Of a stretch of 64,000 nt of DNA, positions 24,174 to 32,460 are shown piece by piece. How positions within the stretch are numbered: position 1 is the stretch's first letter; every line of letters starts with the position of its first letter. The translations under genes were made by a program, and so were the position numbers. Below the pieces are notes generated by a model. The model searched no databases and was not told the origin of the DNA. It saw only the letters and a program-made list of their open reading frames with translations. Source of the DNA: Tistrella mobilis KA081020-065 (GTDB taxonomy: Bacteria; Pseudomonadota; Alphaproteobacteria; Tistrellales; Tistrellaceae); the NCBI RefSeq assembly GCF_000264455.2, contig NC_017956.1, forward strand, positions 2,638,501-2,702,500. The letters are read 5' to 3'.

Positions 24174-26345
24174 TCAGCGCGCGAGGATAGCGGCGCGCTG
24201 TTCCTCAAGGTCCCGCCGCACCCGGTATTCCGGGCGGGTCTGGTATTTCGCAAGCCACGTGACCTCGCTCTCGGTCACGCTCTCGCCGGCATCCACGCGC
24301 CGCTCGATTTCGCGGGCGCGGGCGTACCGCACCTCAGCCTCGGTCGCCGCGGCCGGCGCCGAGGCACCCGGCCGGATCTCGACCACCTGCGCCGACCGCT
24401 GCCATTCGGCCGCGGCTGCCGACAGCCCCGAGGCGACCTCTTGCGGTTTCCGCACCGGGGCCGCCGGCTGCGGGATGCTGGTGATCTTCGGCATCCCGGG
24501 TTCAGCCGGCGCCGGGGTGACGTCGATCACCCGACTGACGCCCAGCCTCTCGACCTCGATATCCTCAAGCCGCTGCTCCAAGAGAGCCGACCGCCTCTGC
24601 GCCCGCTGGTCGCGCGCGTGCTGGATTTTGCTCTCGGGCATATCGGGGATCACGTTGGCGTCCCGCTGGGCCACGCAGATCAGGCGCCCAGCCCCGTCCC
24701 GCACCCACACGCGGTCACCGTCGTGAATGGAGTAACCCACCCGCACCGACTGCCCGGTGTAGGGCACCAGGGCATGGTCGTAGTACCGCCCCCAGGGCAG
24801 ACGCACTTCACCGCGCACGGTGCGGCGGATTTCGTAGGGGCGAAACAGGTCCTCGACGAGATCAGCCGGCAGATCCGACGGCCGCCAGCCGTTTTCGATC
24901 GCCTCGCGCATGGCTTCGGTGGGGGTCTGGTGGCGGGTGCGGCCAGTTTCGGCGTCGCGGATCCGCTTCAGGGCGCTGTGCGGCCTGTTGTTATAAGCGT
25001 CGACCGCTGCCCGCCAGTGATCGAGCGCTTCCTGCCACGACAGCAGCAGGCGTGATGCCCCGCGGGTCTTGATATCCCGCTCAACTCGCTGTTCGACGCG
25101 CTTGACGATATCCCGGTCGGCGCGGCGACCAACATAGGTCGGCAGCGAGCGCTCCGCGGGCCCCCAAATAGTCGCCTGCGCCCTCTCGATCTTGCCCCGC
25201 GCCTGAGCCCGCCCGCCGATTGACCGTTCCGGCTTCGTGCCGCACCGACTGAAGAGGCCGACGACCTCATCGTCGAAAAACCAGTTCTCGAACCCGGCCC
25301 CATGATCTGTGTAGGTCATGGCCATGACGCCCCACCTCTCAACGGAGTGCCGAAAAGCGTCCATCACTACCCAGGTGCTCTCGGCGAGCCCGGCCGACCA
25401 ACCAACGCAGTAGCGGGTCGCGACATCCACGAAAGAGACCAGCTCGGCCTTGAAGGGGTTGCCCGTGACGGGATGCTGGACCTTCGCCTTGTACGCGTGC
25501 CCGTCACCGGTGCAGAGATCCATCGGCCACAGCCCGGCACTGGATCGCCGCTTGTGCCCCTGGAGGGCCAGCATCGCCGACGGGCCGATCCGCCCCTTCT
25601 CCCTCACCTGTGGCGGCAAGCTGGCGAGATAGGTCCGCGCCTGACTGTAGGTCGGCGCCGACACCCCCTCCGGCAGGCGGGACGGCAGATCCCGGACGAT
25701 CTCACTCACCGTCGAATGCGGCCGCTCCCTATATATACTGAGTAGGTACGACGCCCACGCCGGCTCCGGCGCCGGCGGCGGGGCCTTCGGCAACAACCCG
25801 ACCCACCCCGCCTCGCGCGCCTGCGCCCGCCACCGCTTGACCGTCCGCTCCGACAACGTGCGCCCGCCACCTTCCGCCGATCGCGCGTTCGCCATCGGCA
25901 CCAGCCGCGCCAACTGCTCGCCCAGCGACCCATCGGCCGCGGCCGAAACCAGCGCCCGGATCGCCCGGTCGGACCCGTGCACCTCGGCCAACCGATCGAC
26001 CTCCGCCAGCAGCGCCGCCCGCGCATCCGCCGCCCGCCGCTGCCAGTCCGCGGCCTTCACCGCGGGGGTGGGGGTGGGGGCGACCTCTGGCAGTTTTTCG
26101 GGCTCGACCGCGGTGGCCTGGTTCTCGGGCTGGGGCTGGGTGGCCAGCTCGCGGCGGGCGAGTTCATCGCGGGCCTCGGCCGGCAGACCGCTGGCTGCGA
26201 ATTCCCACCCACCGCCGGACGCTTCGCGTCGACGACGCGGCGCCCCCTCTCGCATCAGTCGGCGCCGCATGCCGCTTTCGTCGTGGGGCATGCCCGACAA
26301 CCGATCAGCTGCCCACGCTGCTGCTGTTTTCCAGACTTCAGCCAT
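24174..26345 (-). CDS. MuA-family DDE transposase
   Basis: Encodes 723 residues from ATG 26345 (GGAGGG upstream; overlaps the preceding stop by 8 bases). The N-terminus (VWKTAAAWAADRLSGMPHDESGMRRRL) is the MuA-type winged-helix DNA-binding module. Residues about 100-250 hold the I-gamma-like HTH domains. The catalytic triad is visible as Asp281 (TGDGH), Asp347 (YTDHGAGFE) and Glu387 (GKIERAQATIW). The C-terminal Mu transposase domain follows. It performs integration and replicative transposition of the phage genome. Confidence 0.95.
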   Translation of the reverse strand: MAEVWKTAAAWAADRLSGMPHDESGMRRRLMREGAPRRRREASGGGWEFAASGLPAEARDELARRELATQPQPENQATAVEPEKLPEVAPTPTPAVKAADWQRRAADARAALLAEVDRLAEVHGSDRAIRALVSAAADGSLGEQLARLVPMANARSAEGGGRTLSERTVKRWRAQAREAGWVGLLPKAPPPAPEPAWASYLLSIYRERPHSTVSEIVRDLPSRLPEGVSAPTYSQARTYLASLPPQVREKGRIGPSAMLALQGHKRRSSAGLWPMDLCTGDGHAYKAKVQHPVTGNPFKAELVSFVDVATRYCVGWSAGLAESTWVVMDAFRHSVERWGVMAMTYTDHGAGFENWFFDDEVVGLFSRCGTKPERSIGGRAQARGKIERAQATIWGPAERSLPTYVGRRADRDIVKRVEQRVERDIKTRGASRLLLSWQEALDHWRAAVDAYNNRPHSALKRIRDAETGRTRHQTPTEAMREAIENGWRPSDLPADLVEDLFRPYEIRRTVRGEVRLPWGRYYDHALVPYTGQSVRVGYSIHDGDRVWVRDGAGRLICVAQRDANVIPDMPESKIQHARDQRAQRRSALLEQRLEDIEVERLGVSRVIDVTPAPAEPGMPKITSIPQPAAPVRKPQEVASGLSAAAAEWQRSAQVVEIRPGASAPAAATEAEVRYARAREIERRVDAGESVTESEVTWLAKYQTRPEYRVRRDLEEQRAAILAR

Positions 26346-26841
26346 TTCGCGCCGCCCTCCGCGACGCTTCCCGCAGGAAATCCGCAGCCTCCCTCGGCAA
26401 CATCCGCTGCACCCGCGCACGCCTTTCCCGCAGGGCCCTTTCCTCAAGCTCGATCGCGGCCAGCTCTGCGATCGCGGCTGCCTCGTGCGGGACGGCACGA
26501 TAGCCGGCGGCCTCATTGATCAGATGCAGGCATCGCGCATCACCGGTGACGCGGACCAGCGCCGGCAGCGCCTCCGCCGGCAGGCGCCACTCGGCCGCGG
26601 AAGGGGCACAGTACCTGTCCAGCATCGCCTTCGAGATCTCGCGCTCCGGATCAAGCCGACCCATTTCAGCGGCGATGTCGTGTCGGTCCAGGCCCAGCCG
26701 CTCGCGAGCGAGCGCAAGCGTCTCGACCAGGGATTCACGCAGTCGGAGGCCGAAGCCGGGCAGTGGCACCTCCGCCGGAGCGTCGAAGAAACTCCCCTGT
26801 CCTGGCGCGCAGGTTGTCGGTGAGGGGCGCTTTTTAGCCAT
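26338..26841 (-). CDS. Hypothetical early phage protein
   Basis: Encodes 167 residues from ATG 26841, which has GGAGG five bases upstream. The middle (LRESLVETLALARERLGLDRHDIAAEMGRLDPEREISKAMLDRYCAPSAAEWRLPAEALPALVRVTG) looks like a lambda-repressor-type HTH with an extended loop. The C-terminus is a basic helix. Similar regulatory proteins occur between Ner and MuA in B3-like phages. Function unproven. Confidence 0.6.
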   Translation of the reverse strand: MAKKRPSPTTCAPGQGSFFDAPAEVPLPGFGLRLRESLVETLALARERLGLDRHDIAAEMGRLDPEREISKAMLDRYCAPSAAEWRLPAEALPALVRVTGDARCLHLINEAAGYRAVPHEAAAIAELAAIELEERALRERRARVQRMLPREAADFLREASRRAARNG

Positions 26842-26886
26842 GCCTCCCTCCGTCAATTGCGATCCAAAGATTTGCGGGCGCCATAG

Positions 26887-27210
26887 CTATGCAACCTTGC
26901 GTTTTTGACAATGACGCACTGCGGGGCGATCGATAGCATTTGTCCTGCGCCCCTTCGGCTCGTTCCTCCGGCTGCCGTCCGCCCGAAACCTCTCGGGCCA
27001 GATCTGCCGGGGAGAGAGCCCCAGGTACTCAGCGATAACCAGCTCGCCATCGAGATCCGGGTGTCGCAGCGCGTGCCTACATGCGTATTCCGGCAAGCCG
27101 TTCAGACGGGCCAGCTCTGCCAGGGTCATTCCCTGCATGCGCACGGCCGCCTTGATCTGCTCTGGATGCCAAACATCAGCGCTTGGACGCTTTGGCGGTG
27201 ACGACGCCAT
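26887..27210 (-). CDS. ner: Ner/Nlp-family negative regulator of early transcription
   Basis: Encodes 107 residues. The segment WHPEQIKAAVRMQGMTLAELARLNGLPEYACRHALRHPDLDGELVIAEYLGLSPRQIWPERF is the Ner/Nlp (SfsB-like) DNA-binding domain, ending in the conserved P-x-x-IWP-x-R. In Mu, Ner turns down early and repressor promoters. It is the first leftward gene opposite the c repressor, and the intergenic region between them holds the presumed operators. Confidence 0.88.
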   Translation of the reverse strand: MASSPPKRPSADVWHPEQIKAAVRMQGMTLAELARLNGLPEYACRHALRHPDLDGELVIAEYLGLSPRQIWPERFRADGSRRNEPKGRRTNAIDRPAVRHCQKRKVA

Positions 27211-27370
27211 GCGGTATCCTCGTCGCTTGGCCGTAACCGGCCTACTTTTAGGGGGTTGTCTGTTGTGTTCGCAACAATGATGCCGACAAAAAGTCGGATG
27301 ATCAACGACAAAAGATCGAGTCCCGACCTGAATCCCGACCTAAAAATCGTCGATAAGGCGATTTTCGTCG
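27211..27370. promoter_or_regulatory. Divergent early promoter/operator region between ner and the c repressor
   Basis: The 160-base spacer is AT-richer than its surroundings and holds several repeats. CCCGACCT occurs twice, 12 bp apart (27322 and 27334). AAAATCG (27343) and CGATTTT (27359) form an inverted repeat next to the repressor start. CCGAC and GTCGG flank a five-A core (27283-27297). Such clusters are expected for c and Ner binding at the lysis-lysogeny switch. Which repeat is bound by which protein cannot be told from sequence. Confidence 0.6.
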
Positions 27371-27919
27371 ATGAACCATGGTTTTATGTCAGGGTGGGCA
27401 GCGGATATGGCGACTGATAAGTCAGTCCCGGGCTGGTCCGACGGGCACAGGACTCGATTCAGACAGATACTCGATACGATCGGGGGGCTCGCACCGGCAG
27501 CAGCCATCGCGTCGGTGACGCCCGAACAGATAGCGCGGTGGAGAGATGGCCGCGCCCGACCGCCATTCCTGGCAATGGTTCAGCTGGCCAGCGCCGCTGG
27601 TGTCAGCCTCGACTGGCTGGCAACCGGCGCCTCTGCCAGTTCGCAGCCGCCTTCCGATGCCAAACAGCAGGTCGAGCCCGTCGACCCTCAGCTTATGGGG
27701 ACTATCGTTGACGCCGTCCGCGCCCTCTACAAGGGCGAAGGCGCAGCCATCCCGGACCGGACGCTAGGCGAGGAGGCAGCCCGGATCTACGGCGCGCTGG
27801 CCCCCACAAGGCACGACGTCTCGGCAACCCTGATTGCCTTGGGGGAGATCCTGGCCGATCGGCGCCGGCGCCTTCGCGAGAGCGCAGCAACCCCTGACCG
27901 CAGCAAACGCCCGGCCTGA
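27371..27919 (+). CDS. Phage c-type transcriptional repressor
   Basis: Encodes up to 182 residues; in-frame ATGs at 27386 and 27407 are alternative starts. A lambda-repressor-like HTH is visible in GHRTRFRQILDTIGGLAPAAAIASVTPEQIARWRDGRARPPFLAMVQLASAAGVSLDWLATG. A second helical domain is followed by a basic C-terminus. It is the only gene on this strand in the prophage, divergent from ner, and probably maintains lysogeny. No protease domain is seen. Confidence 0.82.
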   Translation: MNHGFMSGWAADMATDKSVPGWSDGHRTRFRQILDTIGGLAPAAAIASVTPEQIARWRDGRARPPFLAMVQLASAAGVSLDWLATGASASSQPPSDAKQQVEPVDPQLMGTIVDAVRALYKGEGAAIPDRTLGEEAARIYGALAPTRHDVSATLIALGEILADRRRRLRESAATPDRSKRPA

Positions 27920-28322
27920 AGCTCGTCCGTTTCGATAAAGATCCCCCGATCACACAACCCGGCCCTCCTTCGCCGGATCGCGCGCTTTTCCGTCCCGTAA
28001 CAATCGTCACCGGTGATTTCGACGTACCAGTTCTTAATGATTGATTAATACGGGCCGACGTATTCGCGTCACGCGGTCGAATGCAGCCACGAGTTGCCGG
28101 CGGGACTGGGCGTCACGCCCAACGGCTGCATTCCTCAAGGTGACAAACCTCGCCACAATCGGCCGCCCACCCCTTCGGCGCGGACGCCGGGCATGACAAA
28201 GGGGCCGCAAATCGCTCTGCGGCCCCCGAAACCCGGTTTATCTCGTCGATTCAGCGCCCTATCCGGCCTCGTCCAGCCTGATCCAGGGTAATCCCGGGTG
28301 CCAAACCTTCCCGTTCCTCACA
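27920..28322. repeat. Prophage terminal region, candidate transposase-binding end
   Basis: About 400 bases without a credible gene lie between the c gene and the thiolase remnant, as expected for a transposable phage end. A 10-bp inverted repeat (GAATGCAGCC at 28079, GGCTGCATTC at 28124) encloses a second hairpin, GGGCG-TCA-CGCCC (28108-28120). A further hairpin with arms GGGGCCGCA/TGCGGCCCC spans 28201-28226. An AT-rich patch lies at 28035-28050. The terminus is placed at the CA at about 28321-28322. MuA-type end sites are not obvious by eye. Confidence 0.6.
28201..28226 (-). terminator. Strong GC hairpin near the prophage end
   Basis: Nine-base arms GGGGCCGCA and TGCGGCCCC are perfectly complementary with an 8-base loop. 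Read on the minus strand it is followed by TTTGTC, a short U-tract, so it could act as an intrinsic terminator for transcription entering the phage from the host side. It may insulate the phage end. Confidence 0.5.
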
Positions 28323-29105
28323 GGCGGGTTCAGCTTCTCGCCCAATCCGCGCTTCCGCAGCCCCGATCTGCCCGATGCCGAAATCATGACCGAGGCACAT
28401 ATCACCATGGGCCGCACCGCCGAAAACGTGGCCGCGCGCTATGGCATCGACCGCGCGACGCAGGAAGGCTTCGCGCTCCGCTCCCAGCAGAAGGCGCGTG
28501 ATGCCCAGGCGGCCGGCCGGCTCGCCGACGAGATCGTGGCGGTGCACACGCCCGACGGCGTGGTCGATGCCGATGGCTGCCTGCGCCCCGGTACCACGCT
28601 CGAAGGCCTGGCCGGGCTGAAGCCCGCCTTCGGTGCCGACGGCACGGTGACCGCGGGAACGGCCTCGCCGCTGACCGATGGCGCCGTGGCGGTTCTCGTC
28701 ACCTCCGAAGACTTCGCCCGCGCCCACGGCCTGCCGATCATGGCGGTGGTCCGCGCCACCGCGATTGCCGGCTGCCCGCCCGAGATCATGGGCATCGGCC
28801 CGGTGCCGGCCAGCCGCAAGGCGCTTGCCCGTGCCGGCATCGGGGTCGGCGATCTGAGCGTGGTGGAGATCAACGAGGCCTTCGCCAGCCAGGCGGTCGC
28901 CTGCCTGCGCGCGCTGGAAATCCCCGAGGACATCGTGAACCCGGATGGCGGCGCCATAGCACTCGGCCATCCGCTGGGGGCCACCGGCGCGCGGATCACC
29001 GCCAAGGCGGCACAGCAGCTGGTGCGGGGCGGCGGCCGCTTCGCGCTCGCCACCCAGTGCATCGGCGGCGGTCAGGGCATCGCCACGATCCTCGAAGCCG
29101 TCTGA
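28323..29105 (+). pseudogene. Acetyl-CoA acyltransferase (thiolase) 3' remnant, interrupted by the prophage
   Basis: The frame runs in from the phage boundary without a start and codes for 260 residues of a thiolase, beginning GGFSFSPNPRFRSPDLPDAEIM. The C-terminal catalytic residues are present: NEAFASQ, GGAIALGHPLGATGAR (His) and ATQCIGGGQG (Cys). The N-terminal third, including the nucleophilic Cys, is missing and should lie beyond the prophage's other end. An internal ATG at 28386 could start translation but would not give an active enzyme. The 3' end overlaps nrdB on the opposite strand by 34 bases. Confidence 0.85.
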
Positions 29106-30190
29106 TCGGCGGATCTGCGGTCAAAGGCCGCCCAGACGCCATCCGGCCCGTCCCAGGCGCCGCGGGTGGCGCCCTTGGAATACTCGGTCGCGCGCTGTTC
29201 GAAGAAATTGGCGTGCTCAACCCCGTTCAGGATCTCGACCAGCCAGGGCAGCGGATGCGGCACCAGCGCCCGCGCGCCCTGGTCGGGGTCCGAGAAACAG
29301 CCATGGACCGGGGTCAGGCCCAGCTGGGTCAGCCGCCAGTCGGCGATGTAGCGGACATAGGCCTTCACCTCGTCCGGCCGCAGCCCCTCCACCGGCCCCA
29401 ACTCGAAGGCGAGATCGATGAACCGGTCTTCAAGACCGACCATCGTTTTCGCCACATCGGTGATGTCGTCGCGCACCGCCCGGGTGACCACGCCGGTCTC
29501 GCGGTGCCATTCATGGAACAGGCGGATGATGCCTTCGCAATGCAGGCTTTCGTCCCGGACCGACCAGCTGACGATCTGGCCCATGCCGTTCATCTTGTTG
29601 TGGCGCGGGAAGTTGAGCAGCATTGCGAAGCTTGCGAACAGCGCCATGCCTTCGGTGAAGGCGCCGAACATGGCCAGCGTACGCGCCACATCGGCCACCG
29701 TGCCGGTACCGAAGCTGTGCATGTAATCGGCCTTGGCGCGCATGTCGGCATAGTCGTGGAAGGCTTCGAATTCGGCCTTGGGCATGCCCAGCGTCTTCAG
29801 CAGCAGCGCATAGGCATCGATATGGACCGTCTCCATGTTCGAGAAGGCGGCCATCATCATCTGGATTTCGAGCGGCTGGAACAGCGGCAGATAGCGCTTC
29901 AGATAATTGTCGCCGACCTCGATGTCCGACTGGGTGAAGAAGCGGAAGATCTGGGTCAGCAGGCCGCGATCGGCATCGCTCAGCCGGTCGGATGTCCAGT
30001 CCTTGACGTCGCCGCCGAGCGGCACCTCTTCGCCCATCCAGTGGATCTGCTGCTGCCGCTTCCAGAAGGCATAGGCCCAGGGGTAGCGCTCCACGTCATA
30101 ACTGCCGGTAGCCGTCAGCAGCCCGACCCGGCCGGTGCCGACCAGGGTCATCGGGTCGAGATCGCCGGCGATCACGCGCCTCACTGACAT
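29072..30190 (-). CDS. nrdB: Class I ribonucleotide reductase, beta subunit
   Basis: Encodes 372 residues of the radical-generating R2 subunit, which delivers a radical to NrdA for NDP reduction. Iron ligands and the radical site are visible: NMETVHIDAY holds Glu, His and the Tyr at radical spacing (E-x2-H-x3-Y), with further ligands in TQSDIEVGDNY and SVRDESLHCEG. ATG 30190 is preferred to a longer upstream frame because it overlaps the nrdA stop by 10 bases. The whole operon lies behind a cobalamin riboswitch. Because nrdA is frameshifted, the activity of the pair is doubtful. Confidence 0.93.
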   Translation of the reverse strand: MSVRRVIAGDLDPMTLVGTGRVGLLTATGSYDVERYPWAYAFWKRQQQIHWMGEEVPLGGDVKDWTSDRLSDADRGLLTQIFRFFTQSDIEVGDNYLKRYLPLFQPLEIQMMMAAFSNMETVHIDAYALLLKTLGMPKAEFEAFHDYADMRAKADYMHSFGTGTVADVARTLAMFGAFTEGMALFASFAMLLNFPRHNKMNGMGQIVSWSVRDESLHCEGIIRLFHEWHRETGVVTRAVRDDITDVAKTMVGLEDRFIDLAFELGPVEGLRPDEVKAYVRYIADWRLTQLGLTPVHGCFSDPDQGARALVPHPLPWLVEILNGVEHANFFEQRATEYSKGATRGAWDGPDGVWAAFDRRSADQTASRIVAMP

Positions 30191-32086
30191 GCCAGGCACT
30201 CCTCGTAATCGGTGCGTGCGGTCGCAGCCAGGCCGGCCGCGGTGCGCGTGCCGCCGGCAAAGCCCGCCCGCTGGATGGATTTGGACCGACAGTAATAAAG
30301 GCTCTTCACCCCCCGCTCCCAGGCGGTCCAGTGCAGCATGTGCAGGTCCCATTTATCGATATCGGCCGGCAGATACAGGTTCAGCGACTGGCTCTGGCAC
30401 AGGAAGGGCGCACGATCGGCCGCCAGTTCCACGATCCAGCGCTGATCGATCTCGAAGGCGGTGCGGAACACCGTCTTCTCGTCCTCCGTCAGCCCGTCCA
30501 GATGCTGCACCGAGCCCTCATGCTCGACGATCGACTGCCAGATTTCGGGCCGGTCGAGGCCGCGTTCGGCCAGCAGCCGGGCCAGATGCGGGTTGCGTAC
30601 CGGGAAGGCGCCCGACAGGGTCTTGTGGGTGTAGATATTGGCGGGGATCGGCTCGATACAGGCGCTCGTGCCGCCGCAGATGATGCTGATCGAGGCCGTG
30701 GGCGCGATGGCGAGCTTGTGGCTGAACCGCGCCTGCATGCCGGCCTCGGCCGCATCCGGGCAGGGGCCGCGCTCCTCGGCCAGGAACACCGAGGCGCGGT
30801 CGGCTTCCTGGCGCAGCCTGCGGAAGATCGCGAGGTTCCAGGCCTTGGCCATCGCGCTCTCGAACGGGATGCCGCGCGCCTGCAGGAAGGCGTGAAAACC
30901 CATCACGCCCAGCCCGACCGAGCGTTCGCGCATCGCCGAATAGCGCGCCCGGGCCATCTCGTCGGGTGCCGTCTCGATGAAGCCGGTCAGCACGTTGTCG
31001 AGGAAGCGCAGCACGTCCTCCACGAAGCCCGCCTCGCCCTGCCATTCGTCCCAGGTCTCGATATTGAGCGAGGCGAGGCAGCAGACCGCGGTGCGTTCTT
31101 CGTCCAGATGATCGGCGCCGGTCGCAAGCGTGATTTCGCTGCAGAGATTGGAGGTCGAGACCTTGAGCCCCAGCGCCCGCTGATGGCGTGGCAGGGCCCG
31201 GTTCACCGTGTCGATGAACAGCAGATAGGGCTCGCCGGTCTGCAGCCGGGTCTCAAGGATCTTCTGCCACAGCCTGCGGGCGTCGATCCGGCGCATCACC
31301 GCCCCCGATTTGGGGCTGATCAAGGGGAAATCGACCCCCTCGCGCACGGCCTCCATGAAGGCATCGGTGATCGCGATGCCGTGATGCAGGTTCAGGCCCT
31401 TGCGGTTGAAATCGCCCGAGGCCTTGCGGATTTCGAGGAATTCCTCGATCTCCGGATGATGCACGTCCAGATAGACCGCGGCCGATCCGCGGCGCAGCGA
31501 GCCCTGCGAGATCGCCAGCGTCAGCCCGTCCATGACATGGATGAAGGGAATGATGCCCGAGGTCTCGCCGCAGCCCTTGACCGGCTCGCCGATCGATCGG
31601 ACCTCCCCCCAACTAGGTGCCGATGCCGCCGCCATTGGAGGCAAGCGCCACATTCTCGTTCCAGGTCCGCACGATGCCGTCCAGGCTGTCGGGCACCGCG
31701 TTCAGGAAGCACGAGATCGGCAGGCCGCGGCTGGTGCCGCCATTGGACAGGATCGGCGTCGCCGGCATGAACCAGAGCCGCGAGATCGCATCATAGATCC
31801 GCTGGGCGTGGGGCCGGTCGTCGGCATAGGCGCAGGCGACCCGCGCGAACAGATCCTGATAGCTCTCCCCCGGCATCAGATAGCGATCGCGCAGCGTGGC
31901 CTTGCCGAAATCGGTCAGCAGCGCATCACGGCCGCGATCGAGCACCAGATCGGCCGGCACGGGCTTCGGGGCGAGCGGAAACGGGATCGGCGCCTGCGGC
32001 CGGCGCGGCGCGCTTTCCAGCGGCACCGGACCTGTCACCGGAACCAGATGGCCGTGCCGGTCGAAGTCGAAGGCGAGAGAGGTCAT
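30181..32086 (-). pseudogene. nrdA: Class I ribonucleotide reductase, alpha subunit, frameshifted
   Basis: Two adjacent frames encode one NrdA. The 5' part (from ATG 32086, 157 residues) ends NENVALASNGGGIGT and then a TAG at 31613-31615. The 3' part continues one frame over with SWGEVRSIGEPVKGCGETSG to the end. The family consensus continues through GIGTYWG, so one extra base near 31612-31614 explains both the stop and the shift. Active-site residues are otherwise intact: PISCFLN, NLCSE and CCLASLN, and the C-terminal redox CLAC. It is either a true loss-of-function or a sequencing error. Confidence 0.88.
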
Positions 32087-32230
32087 GGCGTTCACCCATC
32101 GATCTGCGGACCGGGGCCGGATGAACGCAGGGCGGGCCGAACGCGCGGGCACGGGATCAGAACCCGCGGGTCGCCGGACGGAAACCGCCATGCGCCCGCC
32201 GGGACTCCCCGCCCAGGGACGTATCATTCC

Positions 32231-32400
32231 AAGGTTCCGGCAGGTCTCCTGGCTCGCGGGTCACCGCCGCCACGCCGGCCTTCCCGACGATCGCCCGTCA
32301 GTGGCCCTGTCTTGCGTGGCCGCTCTCCGCCTACAGTTGCGGGGACAGCTCCGGCATTGACGAGGGTGTCCCTCCTCGCACCGGATTCCCTCTTAGCCCC
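32231..32400 (-). promoter_or_regulatory. Cobalamin (B12) riboswitch upstream of nrdAB
   Basis: On the minus strand the conserved cobalamin elements appear in order: AGGGAATCCGGTG, then GAGCTGTCCCCGCAACTGTA, the B12-box core GCCACTG, GGGAAGGC and AGCCAGGAGACCTGCC. The 145 bases between it and the nrdA start contain a possible expression platform, with CGCGGG/CCCGCG arms around 32138-32162. Cobalamin riboswitches are known upstream of B12-independent isozymes and shut them off when the vitamin is available. Here the regulated genes are the B12-independent class Ia reductase. Confidence 0.95.
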
Positions 32401-32460
32401 AGATCTTGTAGACCCGGGGAACCGAGAACGCCGCATCTTGTGCAGATCACTGTCCCGCCG

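Larger units (their letters stand above)
1..28322. mobile_element. Mu-like transposable prophage (B3/D3112/RcapMu type), left part outside the window
   Basis: About 40 genes in the order typical of transposable phages: c repressor, Ner, MuA, MuB, GemA, Mor, lysis genes, gp25 to gp29-like proteins, MuF, gpG, protease/scaffold, capsid, tail. The visible end lies beside the repressor gene, which corresponds to the Mu left end. The phage/host boundary is placed at about 28322 because coding sequence for a thiolase starts abruptly at 28323, and because transposable phages end in CA read outward, as the sequence does here. The tail genes encode a tube and frameshifted chaperones rather than a contractile sheath, so a non-contractile tail is inferred. 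The right end, host-specificity genes and the 5-bp target duplication lie outside the window. Confidence 0.92.

Noticed and set aside
26346..26516. N-terminal extension of the transposase to an upstream start
   Set aside because: The extra 57 residues are Arg/Ser/Cys-rich and lie inside the preceding gene; the MuA domain begins at ATG 26345 with its own ribosome site.
28094..28291. Small ORF of 65 codons in the prophage end region
   Set aside because: Low-complexity composition, lies across strong inverted repeats and has no ribosome site; best seen as non-coding.
32401..32460. Possible NrdR boxes upstream of the nrdAB riboswitch
   Set aside because: Two AAGAT-type patches about 30 bases apart are present, but neither fits the 16-bp NrdR palindrome well enough to claim.
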